This document shows positions 17,397 through 26,749 of a stretch of 64,000 nt of DNA, one piece after another. The translations under genes were made by a program, and so were the position numbers. Every line of letters begins with the position of its first letter. Positions within the stretch are counted from its first letter, which is position 1. The notes under the pieces are model-generated. The model saw nothing but the letters and a program-made list of their open reading frames with translations, was not told the DNA's origin and did no database searches. The stretch comes from Parvularcula sp039818345. GTDB taxonomy: Bacteria; Pseudomonadota; Alphaproteobacteria; Caulobacterales; Parvularculaceae. Location: assembly GCA_039818345.1 (NCBI GenBank), contig JBCBUC010000022.1:3161-67160 (forward strand), read 5' to 3'.

Positions 17397-17818
17397 CGAG
17401 GACGAACACGATGATCATAGCCAATCTCACGGTGGCGAACATTGCTCGGTCGGTCGGCTTTTACCGCGACGTGATCGGTCTTGAGGTGATGATGGTGCTT
17501 GGCCCGGGAAACACGATGCTTGATGATCCTGATATCCCGAACGATGCTGTTTTTGCGGCGCTTTCGATAGCAGGCAGCCAATTGATGCTGCAAACGCGCG
17601 CCTATGCCCGTTCGGTGGTTCCCGATGGTGACGGTGATGCGGGCACCAGCTGGATCTATATCCGTGATCTCGATCCTTCGCCGATCCTGGAACGGCTCAC
17701 CGAACCGCCGCTCAAGGGACCGGAACACACCTGGTACGGAATGAAAGAAATACACCTTCGTGATCCTGACGGACACGTTGTCTGCGTTGGCATGCCCGAA
17801 GGCGCGGGGCCGCGCTAG
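17393..17818 (+). CDS. VOC (glyoxalase/bleomycin-resistance) family protein
   Basis: 141 residues; its GTG start overlaps the preceding stop (GTGA), and an ATG seven codons in (17411) is an alternative. It has the single VOC fold: NLTVANIARSVGFYRDVIGLEV at the N-terminus and HLRDPDGHVVCVGMP at the C-terminus with the metal-ligand type residue. VOC proteins include dioxygenases, lyases and binding proteins; the substrate here cannot be told. Four bases before rsmD. Confidence 0.85.
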   Translation: MTRTNTMIIANLTVANIARSVGFYRDVIGLEVMMVLGPGNTMLDDPDIPNDAVFAALSIAGSQLMLQTRAYARSVVPDGDGDAGTSWIYIRDLDPSPILERLTEPPLKGPEHTWYGMKEIHLRDPDGHVVCVGMPEGAGPR

Positions 17819-17821
17819 GCG

Positions 17822-18388
17822 ATGCGGATCGTAGGCGGAGCGTTCAGCGGTAGGAAAATCGCCGCGCCAGCGGGTCGAGCGACGCGGCCCACCACCGACC
17901 GCACGCGCGAGTCGCTCTTCAATATTCTGACCCATCGGGACGGTTTCAGCTTTGATGGCGCGCGGGTGATTGACCTGTTCGCGGGCTCGGGCGCACTTGG
18001 GTTTGAAGCGATGTCCCGTGGAGCATCGTTTTGTCTCTTCGTCGAAACCGATGCCGCAGCGCGGGGCGTGATCCGCGACAATGTCGAGGCGCTCGGCCTC
18101 TTTGGAAACACCCGCATTCACCGTCGGCCTGCGGACAGTTTAGGCACCAAGCCAGCAGGGGTTGGCCCGCGCTTTGATCTTGCGTTCCTCGATCCACCCT
18201 ATGGCAAGGGCTTGTTGACACCCTCGCTGGCCATTTTGATGAGCGGTGAATGGCTCTCGCCCGGCGCGTTGCTTGTCGCTGAGCACCAAAAAGATGATCG
18301 GTTCGAACTGCCCGACGGCATGGAACACGACGACACTCGGCAGTTTGGTGATACTGAAGTCAGTTTTCTCCGTGTACAACTTTCTTAA
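17822..18388 (+). CDS. rsmD: 16S rRNA (guanine966-N2)-methyltransferase RsmD
   Basis: 188 residues, typical length. It has MRIVGGAFSGRKI, RPTTDRTRESLFNIL, the SAM-binding VIDLFAGSGALGFEA and the catalytic motif FLDPPYGKG (N/D-PP-Y/F type). RsmD methylates G966 of 16S rRNA on the assembling 30S subunit. Last gene of the plus-strand run; its 3' end overlaps the convergent DUF938 gene by 29 bases. Confidence 0.96.
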   Translation: MRIVGGAFSGRKIAAPAGRATRPTTDRTRESLFNILTHRDGFSFDGARVIDLFAGSGALGFEAMSRGASFCLFVETDAAARGVIRDNVEALGLFGNTRIHRRPADSLGTKPAGVGPRFDLAFLDPPYGKGLLTPSLAILMSGEWLSPGALLVAEHQKDDRFELPDGMEHDDTRQFGDTEVSFLRVQLS

Positions 18389-18968
18389 AGAGCACGATGT
18401 GGTTGTTCGCAGGCACACGCTCAGCATGGCTTAAGCTGAGCCCGAAGCGCGCGGCGAGGGGTTGAAGCTCATCGTCAAGGTCTCGAACACCCCAACTGGG
18501 ATCACGCAGCTTGAGGCTCTGATCAAATTGCTGGTTGCTTTCTTCTGTCAGGCCCTGCCGCTTCATCGGTCCATAGAGAAAAAGATGCCCACCGTCGCCA
18601 AGGAGGGCACCCATGCCTTGGAAAAGCCCTTCCACGCCCACCCAGCTCGTAATGTGGATCATATTGATCGAAACCACCGTATCGATCGGCTCACGGATGT
18701 CCTTCCACCACCGGTTCGTACGGGTATCAAAGGACATCGCAGGGGCTTGGCCAAGTTCACCCATGCGTGCCGATACACTGGCCCTTGCCTCTTCGTCGGG
18801 GTCACTGGCTTGCCAGCCAAGACGAGGACGGGCAGCGAGGATTGCCTCGGCGTGTTCGCCGGTGCCTGATGCCAGTTCCAGAACATGCGCCGCGCTGGGC
18901 AACAGCCGATGAAAGGCGTCGGCAATGATCTCTTTGTTGCGCGCCGCGCTGGTTGAATAGAGCTTCAT
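18360..18968 (-). CDS. DUF938-family SAM-dependent methyltransferase-like protein
   Basis: 202 residues. The N-terminus has SAARNKEIIADAF and the SAM-binding loop VLELASGTGEHA; later NMIHITSW and GGHLFLYGPMKRQG are the hallmark DUF938 motifs. The family is widespread in proteobacteria and has no agreed substrate. It overlaps the 3' end of rsmD on the opposite strand and diverges from tRNA-Gly. Confidence 0.9.
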   Translation of the reverse strand: MKLYSTSAARNKEIIADAFHRLLPSAAHVLELASGTGEHAEAILAARPRLGWQASDPDEEARASVSARMGELGQAPAMSFDTRTNRWWKDIREPIDTVVSINMIHITSWVGVEGLFQGMGALLGDGGHLFLYGPMKRQGLTEESNQQFDQSLKLRDPSWGVRDLDDELQPLAARFGLSLSHAERVPANNHIVLFKKVVHGEN

Positions 18969-19031
18969 CGGACAGCCAATCCCATCGTTCGTTGACAGGG
19001 CCCAGTCCCGCGATCATGGTCCTCGGCCCTA

Positions 19032-19105
19032 GCGGGTATGATGTAATGGTAGCCTGTCAGCTTCCCAAGCTGAACGCGCGGGTTCGATTCCCGCTACCCG
19101 CTCCA
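19032..19105 (+). tRNA. tRNA-Gly (anticodon CCC)
   Basis: Cloverleaf read by eye: acceptor stem GCGGGTA / TACCCGC, discriminator T, encoded CCA; D-loop with AATGGTA; anticodon stem TCAGC / GCTGA around loop TTCCCAA giving anticodon CCC at 19064-19066; T-arm GCGGG TTCGATT CCCGC. The sequence closely follows the bacterial tRNA-Gly(CCC) pattern and would read GGG. No integrase or att-site duplication is seen beside it. Confidence 0.96.
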
Positions 19106-19214
19106 GCACCGTGTGTTCAGAACTCCTCAACAGGCCGTGCGGTCAACTGATTGGCACTTCTCCATTCGAACGCTTAAGTTCCGCTCAAACATGAGCACAG
19201 CTGGAGACACAACC

Positions 19215-20069
19215 ATGGCTGAAGATTACACGCCCCCGGCGGTATGGACCTGGGACAAAGAGAGCGGCGGACGGTTCGCTAACATCAATCGCCCGATCGC
19301 TGGCGCCACCCATGACAAGGAACTTCCTGTCGGTGAGCACCCATTGCAGCTTTACTCCGTCGGGACACCGAATGGGGTGAAGGTCACGATTATGCTTGAA
19401 GAGCTTCTCGCCGCTGGTCATTCGGCGGCAGAGTATGATGCCTGGCTGATCAATATCAGCGAAGGCGATCAGTTCGGCAGCGGTTTTGTTGACATCAACC
19501 CTAATTCCAAAATCCCTGCACTGATGGATCATTCGACCGATCCCAAAACGCCTGTTTTTGAAAGCGGTGCGATCCTCGTTTATCTGGCTGAGAAGTTCGG
19601 AGCGTTTTTGCCCACCGATCACAAAGCGCGGACACAGACGTGGTCCTGGTTGATGTGGCAGATGGGCTCAGCGCCATTCCTTGGCGGCGGCTTTGGCCAT
19701 TTTTATGCCTATGCTCCCCTCAAAGTCGAATACGCGATCAATCGTTATGCGATGGAGGTGAAGCGGCAGTTGGATGTGCTCGATAAACGCCTTGCCGATA
19801 ACGAGTTCCTCGCGGGTGATCAGTACACAATCGCTGATATGGCGACCTATCCGTGGTATGGCGGCATGGTGTTGGGCAAGCTCTACAGCGCGGCTGAATT
19901 CCTTCAGGTGCATGAGTACAAAAATGTGCTGCGCTGGTCGGAACAACTCAAAGCACGGGAGCCAGTGCGCCGTGGTCAGGCGGTCAATCGAGTGTTTGGC
20001 GATGAGTCGAAACAGCTCAGAGAACGCCACAGCGCCGCAGACATCGACCGGGTGCTGAACGGATCGTAA
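19215..20069 (+). CDS. yghU: Glutathione S-transferase-like disulfide-bond oxidoreductase (YghU type)
   Basis: ATG 19215 is preceded by GGAG at good spacing; ATG 19191 is possible. The product (~284 residues) starts YTPPAVWTWD and has the long N-terminal arm typical of YghU, the thioredoxin-fold segment LYSVGTPNGVKVTIMLEEL with the Thr-Pro-Asn glutathione-site motif, NPNSKIPAL, and an all-helical C-terminal GST domain with DQYTIADMATYPW. YghU uses two glutathione molecules and reduces disulfides and organic hydroperoxides. Confidence 0.93.
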   Translation: MAEDYTPPAVWTWDKESGGRFANINRPIAGATHDKELPVGEHPLQLYSVGTPNGVKVTIMLEELLAAGHSAAEYDAWLINISEGDQFGSGFVDINPNSKIPALMDHSTDPKTPVFESGAILVYLAEKFGAFLPTDHKARTQTWSWLMWQMGSAPFLGGGFGHFYAYAPLKVEYAINRYAMEVKRQLDVLDKRLADNEFLAGDQYTIADMATYPWYGGMVLGKLYSAAEFLQVHEYKNVLRWSEQLKAREPVRRGQAVNRVFGDESKQLRERHSAADIDRVLNGS

Positions 20070-20080
20070 AGACGGTTTCG

Positions 20081-20908
20081 ATGCTTGATCTCGAACCAAG
20101 CTCTTGGCGGAGCCTCCTCTTTGTGCCCGGCGCGCGGCCCGATCGCTTTGCGAAGGCCACCGCGGCGGGTGCCGATCTAACCTGCATCGACCTTGAAGAT
20201 GCAGTTCCGCCGGGCGGCAAAGATGAGGCGCGCGCAGCGACGCTTGCCTTTCTCGCCGGGGCGACGAAGCGACCCAGCCTTTTGGGCTTGCGGGTGAATG
20301 GGGCTGGAACTGATCCTTATGCATCAGACCTTGCTGGCCTGAGCGGTGCGCCAGGGCTTGATTTCGTGATGATGCCGAAACCGATGGCCCTCCGTGACAT
20401 TGACGATCTGCGCGATGCCTACGGGCATGACCGGATTATCGTGGTGATGGAGACCGCCCGTTCGCTCGGGATCGCTGAGGCGATTGCCGATCACCCTGCA
20501 GTCGTTGGCGGCATCTATGGGGCGATCGACCTGGCAGGGGAGATTGGCTGCGATCTTTCGTGGGAGACGCATCTTTACGGCCGGTCGCGATGCGTTGCTG
20601 CTTTTGCGGCGGCTGGCAAAGCCTTCTTCGATGTGCCTTATCTCGATGTGCGCGATGCTGAGGGTCTCAAAAGCGAGACGCGCCGTGGCCGGATGATAGG
20701 GATCCAGGCCCGCGCCGCGATCCACCCGGCACAACTTGACCCGATCCATGAGGCGTTGGCGCCGACAGTGGAGGAGGTGGCAGAAGCAGAGCGTGTGGTG
20801 GCAGCGTTTGATGCCGCCGGGGAAGGCGTCGCGCTACTTGACGGTAAAATGGTCGAGCTGCCCGTCATCAAACGCGCGCGGCGCATTCTTGCCCACGCCG
20901 CGCGCTGA
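20081..20908 (+). CDS. CoA-ester lyase of the CitE / HpcH-HpaI aldolase family
   Basis: 275 residues. Family motifs: RSLLFVPGARPDRFAKA at the N-terminus, CIDLEDAVPP with Mg-binding acidic residues, MPKPMA, VMETARSLG and YGAIDLAGEIG. It cleaves or forms malyl-, citramalyl- or beta-hydroxyacyl-CoA type substrates. No citrate-lyase alpha/gamma genes are near, so it is the stand-alone CitE-like type. The gene starts 12 bases after the yghU stop and ends 7 bases from the convergent crotonase. Confidence 0.88.
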   Translation: MLDLEPSSWRSLLFVPGARPDRFAKATAAGADLTCIDLEDAVPPGGKDEARAATLAFLAGATKRPSLLGLRVNGAGTDPYASDLAGLSGAPGLDFVMMPKPMALRDIDDLRDAYGHDRIIVVMETARSLGIAEAIADHPAVVGGIYGAIDLAGEIGCDLSWETHLYGRSRCVAAFAAAGKAFFDVPYLDVRDAEGLKSETRRGRMIGIQARAAIHPAQLDPIHEALAPTVEEVAEAERVVAAFDAAGEGVALLDGKMVELPVIKRARRILAHAAR

Positions 20909-20914
20909 AGTTTG

Positions 20915-21751
20915 CTAAAGCTTGCGGCCGTCGACCGACCGAAGCGGCGGCAGCGGCGTAAAGTTGCCAGGCTCGCCCGTCTGCTTCGCTGTCATGGCAG
21001 CCATCACTTCAGATTCGTGTAGCATGAACGCGTTCCAAAGGGCGATGCGATCGAGCGCTTCGTCCGTGGTGTGATCACGGGAGTAGGTGATGATGTCCTT
21101 GCAGCCGGCCACAGCCATCGGCGCTTTCGACGCGATCTCATGGGCTAGCTCATAGGCCGAGGCGAGGGTTGCTTGTGCATCCGCCGCGACGCGATTCACA
21201 AAGCCGTATTTATGCGCTTCTTCCGCCGAAAGCCGGCGCCCCGTGTAGCTCAGCTCGCGAACAATCGCTTCAGGCAGAAGGTTCACGATCCTCGGGAAGG
21301 TGCCGACATCGGCCGTCATGCCCACCACGATCTCGTAGATGGTGAAAAACGAGTCCTGAGCGCAAACGCGCAGATCGCACGCGGTCACAAGATCAACCCC
21401 GGCGCCAAAGCAGCCGCCCTGAATAGCGGCGATCACCGGCATCCGAGCTTTCTCGAGGCAGGTGAATGTGTCCTGCATGCGTTTCACGGTGTGATAGAAA
21501 TCGATCCCGCCAGAAGCTCCAAGATCCTTAGGCGTTGATGACGCAAGCACGCTGAGATCAATGCCGGCGCTAAAGTGTGGGCCTTCCGAGGCAACAACCA
21601 ACACGCGGGTCTCACCGCTTTGGTCGAGCGCGCGGACAGCCTCTGGAAGGTCCTCCCAGAACGGCGCTTCCATCGCATTGCGCTTTTCAGGCGAGGAAAG
21701 AGTGAGGGTGGCGACGGGTCCGTCATGGGAAATGCGAAATTGTTTTGTCAT
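20915..21751 (-). CDS. Crotonase-fold protein, likely dienoyl-CoA isomerase type
   Basis: 278 residues with the crotonase fold: oxyanion-hole segments HFSAGIDLSVL and GGCFGAGVDLVTACDLR. The active-site region reads YEIVVGMTADVGTFPR, where the Glu and the Asp of ADVGT match the two acidic residues used by delta3,5-delta2,4-dienoyl-CoA isomerase (ECH1) rather than the two Glu of a hydratase. It would help degrade unsaturated fatty acids with odd-numbered double bonds. Assignment rests on motif memory; a simple enoyl-CoA hydratase label would be less precise. Confidence 0.85.
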   Translation of the reverse strand: MTKQFRISHDGPVATLTLSSPEKRNAMEAPFWEDLPEAVRALDQSGETRVLVVASEGPHFSAGIDLSVLASSTPKDLGASGGIDFYHTVKRMQDTFTCLEKARMPVIAAIQGGCFGAGVDLVTACDLRVCAQDSFFTIYEIVVGMTADVGTFPRIVNLLPEAIVRELSYTGRRLSAEEAHKYGFVNRVAADAQATLASAYELAHEIASKAPMAVAGCKDIITYSRDHTTDEALDRIALWNAFMLHESEVMAAMTAKQTGEPGNFTPLPPLRSVDGRKL

Positions 21752-21860
21752 GGGGGCTCCTTACCATATTGGCACGGCGGGTGCAGGTCCCCGAACAGCG
21801 AAGGACAATTGGTCCAAGAGCGGCTAGAGAGCGCCTGCGATTGATGAAAGGCCTCTTTCG

Positions 21861-22805
21861 ATGAACCACACGACTCTACTGGCGACTGTGCTCGCTCTTT
21901 TTGTTGCGGCCTGCGGCGGTGCCGGGGATCAAAAGGCCACCGCCCATGAGGTTGATGGTGAGGCCGAAACGTCCGCTGAACTGGCCGACATCGAACCGGG
22001 CGTCGCCTATTGGATCGTGAGCGACGAAGACAGCACGATGGTGCTCTTTCCCACCATACACGTGTTGCCTTCTGATCTTCGCTGGCAAAGCGAGGCCGTC
22101 GATTTGCGCCTTTCCGAAGCGGATGAGATTTGGTTCGAGGTTCTGCCCACCGAGCTTAACGACCAAGCATCGGTGCAGGCGTTGACGATGTCGTACGGTA
22201 TGAGCCCGGACCGTCCGTTATCAGAACGCTTGGACGCTGAAACCTATGGTCGTGTTGAGGCGCTTGCGTCTGATTTGGCGTTGTCGATTGAGCGTCTCGA
22301 GCCTTTCCGCCCCTGGATGGTGGCGGTGACGCTGGCGACGATGGACCTCGTTCGTGATGGCTTTGATCCGGCGTCTGGGGTGGAAATGGTGATCGGGCGC
22401 GACACACCTGATGAAAAAGAACGTGGGCTTGAAACAGTGGAGCAGCAGTTTTCGTTTCTTGGTTCGTTATCTGATGATATTGAAGCCGCCTTTCTTGAAT
22501 CGACATTGAGCGATATCGAGCGCGGCCAACAAGAGATTAAAGATTTTGCCGTTGCCTGGGCGGTTGGTGATCTGTCGTCGCTCGAGACCTTGGTGATCGA
22601 TTCAATTAAAGAGACATCCCAAGAGCTTTACGATGTGATCATCACACGCCGGAACCAAGACTGGGCGACGATTTTATCAGAAGAGCTAGAAGGCAGCGGC
22701 AATGACTTCGTCGCCGTGGGCGCTGCGCACTTGATCGGCGAAGACGGTGTCCCCGCGCTGCTCGCCGCTCGGGGTTACACCGTCGAAGGCCCCATCCGGC
22801 AGTAA
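21861..22805 (+). CDS. TraB/GumN-family lipoprotein
   Basis: 314 residues. A lipoprotein signal with lipobox VAAC puts Cys18 at the mature N-terminus, followed by a polar linker. The body carries the TraB/GumN (ChaN-like) pattern, including the early strand-turn with FPTIHVLPSDLRW (usually GTxH) and the C-terminal FVAVGAAHLIGEDGVPALLAARGY. Family members are proposed metal-dependent hydrolases; activity here is unproved. It converges on nuoG. Confidence 0.88.
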   Translation: MNHTTLLATVLALFVAACGGAGDQKATAHEVDGEAETSAELADIEPGVAYWIVSDEDSTMVLFPTIHVLPSDLRWQSEAVDLRLSEADEIWFEVLPTELNDQASVQALTMSYGMSPDRPLSERLDAETYGRVEALASDLALSIERLEPFRPWMVAVTLATMDLVRDGFDPASGVEMVIGRDTPDEKERGLETVEQQFSFLGSLSDDIEAAFLESTLSDIERGQQEIKDFAVAWAVGDLSSLETLVIDSIKETSQELYDVIITRRNQDWATILSEELEGSGNDFVAVGAAHLIGEDGVPALLAARGYTVEGPIRQ

Positions 22806-22817
22806 CGAGCGCAGGCG

Positions 22818-24944
22818 CTACTCAGCGGCAAGCAAGGGCTGTGACGCCCGAGCAGACTGCGCACATTCCGCCATCGTCTCACTCGCCCGGGCAACCGGGT
22901 TGGTGAGATAGTAGTTGTCGAAGACAGCTTTGAAGGGCTCGGAGGTCACTGATCCTGCTCCCTCCCAATCTGCAGACGAAGGCGCCTCACCGGCCTCGAC
23001 CGTGTCGAGGCTACCAAAGCTCGGCGCGTCCTCAATCATCGCCTGGCGTAGAGCAAAGAGATCATCATAGGGCAGCGTCTTGCCGATTTTTTCGCTCAAT
23101 GCACGGATGATGGCCCAATCGTCTTTCGCATCGCCAAACGGGAAGTATGCGCGATTGGCAAGCTGTACGCGGCCCTCGGTGTTGGCATAGAGCCCTGACT
23201 GTTCCGAATAGGCAGCACCCGGAAGGATCACATCGGCGACCTTTGCGCCTGCATCCCCGTGATGGCCTTGATAAATGACAAAAGCGTCGGCGAGGGCGGA
23301 AAGATCTGCTTCATCGCAACCGAGATTATAGACGAGTTCAATCTCACCGGACTGGGCACCGTCAAGGATGCCTGAAAAGTCTCGGCCTTCCCCGGACGGA
23401 AGAAATCCAACATCGAGTGCACCAACCCGAGCAGCCGCGTTGTGGAGGATGCCAAATCCGTTCCAGTCCGCGCTGCCGATCGCGCCTACAGCCTCTGCCA
23501 ATTTAAGCGCCTCCGCCATCAGCGCCTGACCGTCATCGCGCGCAAGTGCGCCAGCGCCGATCACAATCATTGGCCGCGCAGCATTTTTCAAGGTTTCCGC
23601 AAAGCTGTGGTCACCAGCGGTTAAGCTGCCGAGGCTATCCGGCCCCGCACCAATCAGCACCGTCTCATACGTCAGATCATGGTTTTCGCCGATAACGCCG
23701 ACTTCAAAGTCCATTTTGTGGAGCCAGTTTTTCCTGATCCGTGCATTGATGATCGGAGCCTCCACGCGCGGGTTGGTTCCGACCAGCAGAATGGCGTCGG
23801 CCTCGTCGATCGCCGCGATGCCTGGTGCAAACGTATAGGCTGAACGCGGCGCTTTTTCGCCGTTTGGTTTGATCCCGATCGTGCTCTTGTCTTGACGGCA
23901 GTCGGTGTGCGGAGTGCCGATAGCGGACATGAGGTCTTTGAGCGCTTTGACGGGTTCGGCGGCGACGAGGTCACCTGCGATCGCGGCGATTTTCTCAGGG
24001 GCTGTTCCCTCAAGACGCGCCGCGATGGCGTCGAAGGCTTCGTCCCAGCTCGCCGGGCGCAGCTTGCCGCCTTCGCGAATGAACGGCTGATCGAGGCGAC
24101 GCTTGGCAAGTCCATCCCAAATGAAACGGCTTTTGTCCGCGAGCCATTCTTCGTTAATCCCTTCATGGGTGCGCGGAAGGATACGCATGACGCTCCGGCC
24201 ACGTAGATCCATGCGGATGTTCGAGCCGACAGCATCCATCACGTCGATAGTTTCAACTTTTTTGAGTTCCCAAGGACGCGCGGTGAATGCGTAGGGTTTG
24301 GAGGTGAGAGCACCCACCGGGCAGACATCGATCAAATTACCGGTCAGCTCACTTCCCACCGCTTTTTCAAGATAGGTGGTGATTTCAGCGTTCTCGCCGC
24401 GATTGACGAGGCCCAGATCATCAACACCGGCGACTTCGGTCGCAAACCGAACGCAGCGGGTGCACTGAATGCAGCGGGTCATGATCGTTTTGATCAATGG
24501 ACCCATTTCTTTTTCTTCGACGGCTCGTTTGTTCTCAGCAAAGCGGCTGTCGTCACGGCCATAGGCGAGGGCCTGATCCTGCAAGTCGCATTCGCCGCCC
24601 TGGTCGCAGATGGGGCAATCGAGCGGGTGGTTGATGAGCAAAAACTCCATCACCCCTTCGCGTGCCTTTTTGACCATCGGCGTGTTGGTGAAGAGTTCAG
24701 GCGGGGCGCCCTCGGGACCGGGGCGCAGGTCTTTCACATTCTGGGCGCAAGAGGCGACGGGCTTGGGCGGTCCGCCTTTCACCTCGATCAAACACATCCT
24801 GCAGTTGCCGGCGACCGACAGGCGCTCGTGATAGCAGAACCGAGGGATTTCTTCGCCAGCTTCTTCGCAAGCCTGGAGCAGGGTGAGGCGCGGATCGACG
24901 TCAATCTCGCGGCCATTAACTTTGATCGTCCTGAGGTCGGTCAT
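22818..24944 (-). CDS. nuoG: NADH-quinone oxidoreductase subunit G
   Basis: ATG 24944 (GGAAG upstream) gives the standard N-terminus TDLRTIKVNGREIDVD; a codon 21 bases earlier is less likely. About 708 residues. N-terminal [2Fe-2S] ligands are in CYHERLSVAGNCRMC, then LDCPICDQGGECDLQ and CIQCTRCVRF/DVCPVGAL for the Fe-S clusters N4 and N5, followed by a molybdopterin-oxidoreductase-like domain. It is the large peripheral-arm subunit of complex I. Unusually, the neighbours are not nuo genes: nuoF lies 3 kb upstream beyond two plus-strand genes and no nuoH follows. Confidence 0.97.
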   Translation of the reverse strand: MTDLRTIKVNGREIDVDPRLTLLQACEEAGEEIPRFCYHERLSVAGNCRMCLIEVKGGPPKPVASCAQNVKDLRPGPEGAPPELFTNTPMVKKAREGVMEFLLINHPLDCPICDQGGECDLQDQALAYGRDDSRFAENKRAVEEKEMGPLIKTIMTRCIQCTRCVRFATEVAGVDDLGLVNRGENAEITTYLEKAVGSELTGNLIDVCPVGALTSKPYAFTARPWELKKVETIDVMDAVGSNIRMDLRGRSVMRILPRTHEGINEEWLADKSRFIWDGLAKRRLDQPFIREGGKLRPASWDEAFDAIAARLEGTAPEKIAAIAGDLVAAEPVKALKDLMSAIGTPHTDCRQDKSTIGIKPNGEKAPRSAYTFAPGIAAIDEADAILLVGTNPRVEAPIINARIRKNWLHKMDFEVGVIGENHDLTYETVLIGAGPDSLGSLTAGDHSFAETLKNAARPMIVIGAGALARDDGQALMAEALKLAEAVGAIGSADWNGFGILHNAAARVGALDVGFLPSGEGRDFSGILDGAQSGEIELVYNLGCDEADLSALADAFVIYQGHHGDAGAKVADVILPGAAYSEQSGLYANTEGRVQLANRAYFPFGDAKDDWAIIRALSEKIGKTLPYDDLFALRQAMIEDAPSFGSLDTVEAGEAPSSADWEGAGSVTSEPFKAVFDNYYLTNPVARASETMAECAQSARASQPLLAAE

Positions 24945-25106
24945 ATCTTCATCTTCCAGCGCCACAATGAGGAGCTAGAGAAAGCCGCGCGCGAGGACCA
25001 GAGGCCTGAGCGTCGCGATTATAAACCAGGGGAGTTGCTCTCATGCGTGCCGTCGCTTACCCAAAATTTGCGAGATGAGCGTAGAGAGATAACAGCAACA
25101 GTTTAG

Positions 25107-26690
25107 GTGAGAACGTTGAGCACCACCGCGCGTAATCAGTTTCCGATTCCAGGGTTGAGCTGGCCACATGTGGTCGGCGCCGCTCTCATGCTTTCTGTCA
25201 TCTTTCTTGGGTTTGAGGGCCTCGCTAATCTGTGGTTCCGCTGGGGGCAACAGCAAGAGCTTAGCCATTCCTACTTTATTGCGCCCATCACCGCTTGGAT
25301 GTTGTGGGAGCGTCGAGACGCACTAAAGGCGAGTATGGGAGCCCCCAATTTGTGGGGTTTTGCGATCCTCGCTTTTTCCGTTTTGCTCGTGCTCGGCTAT
25401 GAAACCACGCATATTTTTCTGCTGCAGCATATCGGTCTTTATCTCAGCGTTTTTGGGATCACGTTGCTCATTGGCGGGCTTTCGCTGCTCCGGGTGGCAT
25501 TTTTCCCGCTGGCCTACCTAATTTTCATGATCCCGCCGCCGTACTGGATTATTACTGAGACCTCCTGGCAGTTCCAGCTATGGTCGTCGCAACTTGGCGT
25601 GGCGATGATCCGCGTTTTCGATGTGCCTGTGTTTTTGTCAGGCAACGTGATCGAGCTTGGAAACATCACGCTTCAAGTCGTTGAGGCGTGTTCGGGCCTG
25701 CGCTACCTCTTCCCCTTTATCAGCCTAGCGGCAATCGCCGCTTATTTTTACCGGGGTCCAATCTGGCAGCGCGTGATTGTTGTCTTGAGCGCGATCCCCA
25801 TCACCATTGTGATGAACAGTTTCCGTATTGCCATCACCGGTGTCCTGTCGGATCGATATGGTCCATCGCACACGGAAGGGTTCCTACACTTCTTTGAAGG
25901 CTGGGTCGTTTTCGTCCTGTGTATGGTTTTGCTGTTCGTGGTTTTGGTGAGTATCGCGCGGCTGTCGGGTCGCAAAAACGTTCTCGCGACCCTTGGGTTG
26001 CCGTTCGTTGAACCAATCGCGCCTTCAAAGGCTTGGGATCAGAAAAGCTTCATGCGGTTTGCTGGCGCTGGCGCGGCGATGGTGACGGTTCTTGCTGTTG
26101 CGATCCATACGAGCGAGCAACAGCTCAACATTCCTGAGCGCGAGCGCTTGGCGAGCCTGCCTCTCGAGTTCACCGGCTGGAAGATCCAGGAACGGCCGCT
26201 TGATGTGGAAACTGAGCAGGCGCTTGGTGCTGACGACTATATCGTCCTTGATATGTTGAGCCCCAGCCCGGAACAAGAACAATTCAATCTGTATGTCGCC
26301 TATCTTGAGGCGCAGCGTGACGGTCGTTCTTGGCACTCACCTCGCCAATGTTTGCCCGGCGGTGGTTGGGAGTTTGTCACCCAAGAAATCATACCGGCGA
26401 ACGACGACAATCCATTCGGGCACCCCTACAACCGCATTCTGATGAAGAGGGGCGAAACCAGCTATTTGGTCTATTACTGGTACGAACAACGTGGGCGTTA
26501 TGTCGCCGACGAGATTTGGATGAAGCTCCTGTTGATCTGGGACGTTGCCACCAAACAGCGTTCGGACGGATCGATGATACGGTTGATGTCGCCTATTCAA
26601 CGTGACGAAACGGTTGAGGACGCCGATCTTCGCCTCCAAGGCTTTAGGAGAACGGTGGGGGAGAAACTCACACCTTACGTGCCAAACTAG
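25107..26690 (+). CDS. Exosortase fused to an EpsI domain
   Basis: 527 residues: eight or so membrane helices of an exosortase (to about 290) followed by an EpsI-like periplasmic domain (about 320-520). Exosortase active-site residues are visible: Cys195 in VEACSGLRY, Arg240 in MNSFRIAITG and His255/His261 in the GPSHTEGFLHFFEGW segment. Exosortases process proteins with a C-terminal PEP-CTERM-like tag at the inner membrane, usually beside exopolysaccharide genes. Fusion to EpsI is known in some subtypes (e.g. VPLPA/VPEID-specific); subtype unresolved. GTG 25107 has no clear ribosome site; TTG 25116 with AGGTGAG upstream is an alternative. Confidence 0.9.
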   Translation: MRTLSTTARNQFPIPGLSWPHVVGAALMLSVIFLGFEGLANLWFRWGQQQELSHSYFIAPITAWMLWERRDALKASMGAPNLWGFAILAFSVLLVLGYETTHIFLLQHIGLYLSVFGITLLIGGLSLLRVAFFPLAYLIFMIPPPYWIITETSWQFQLWSSQLGVAMIRVFDVPVFLSGNVIELGNITLQVVEACSGLRYLFPFISLAAIAAYFYRGPIWQRVIVVLSAIPITIVMNSFRIAITGVLSDRYGPSHTEGFLHFFEGWVVFVLCMVLLFVVLVSIARLSGRKNVLATLGLPFVEPIAPSKAWDQKSFMRFAGAGAAMVTVLAVAIHTSEQQLNIPERERLASLPLEFTGWKIQERPLDVETEQALGADDYIVLDMLSPSPEQEQFNLYVAYLEAQRDGRSWHSPRQCLPGGGWEFVTQEIIPANDDNPFGHPYNRILMKRGETSYLVYYWYEQRGRYVADEIWMKLLLIWDVATKQRSDGSMIRLMSPIQRDETVEDADLRLQGFRRTVGEKLTPYVPN

Positions 26691-26749
26691 ATATTAGTCT
26701 TGGCGCGCTATCGTCTGCGCACGAAAAGCTGTGAGCAAGGAAAGCTGGA

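Noticed and set aside
19032..19105. tRNA-Gly as an integration site
   Set aside because: No integrase, no repeated tRNA 3' end and no composition change next to it.
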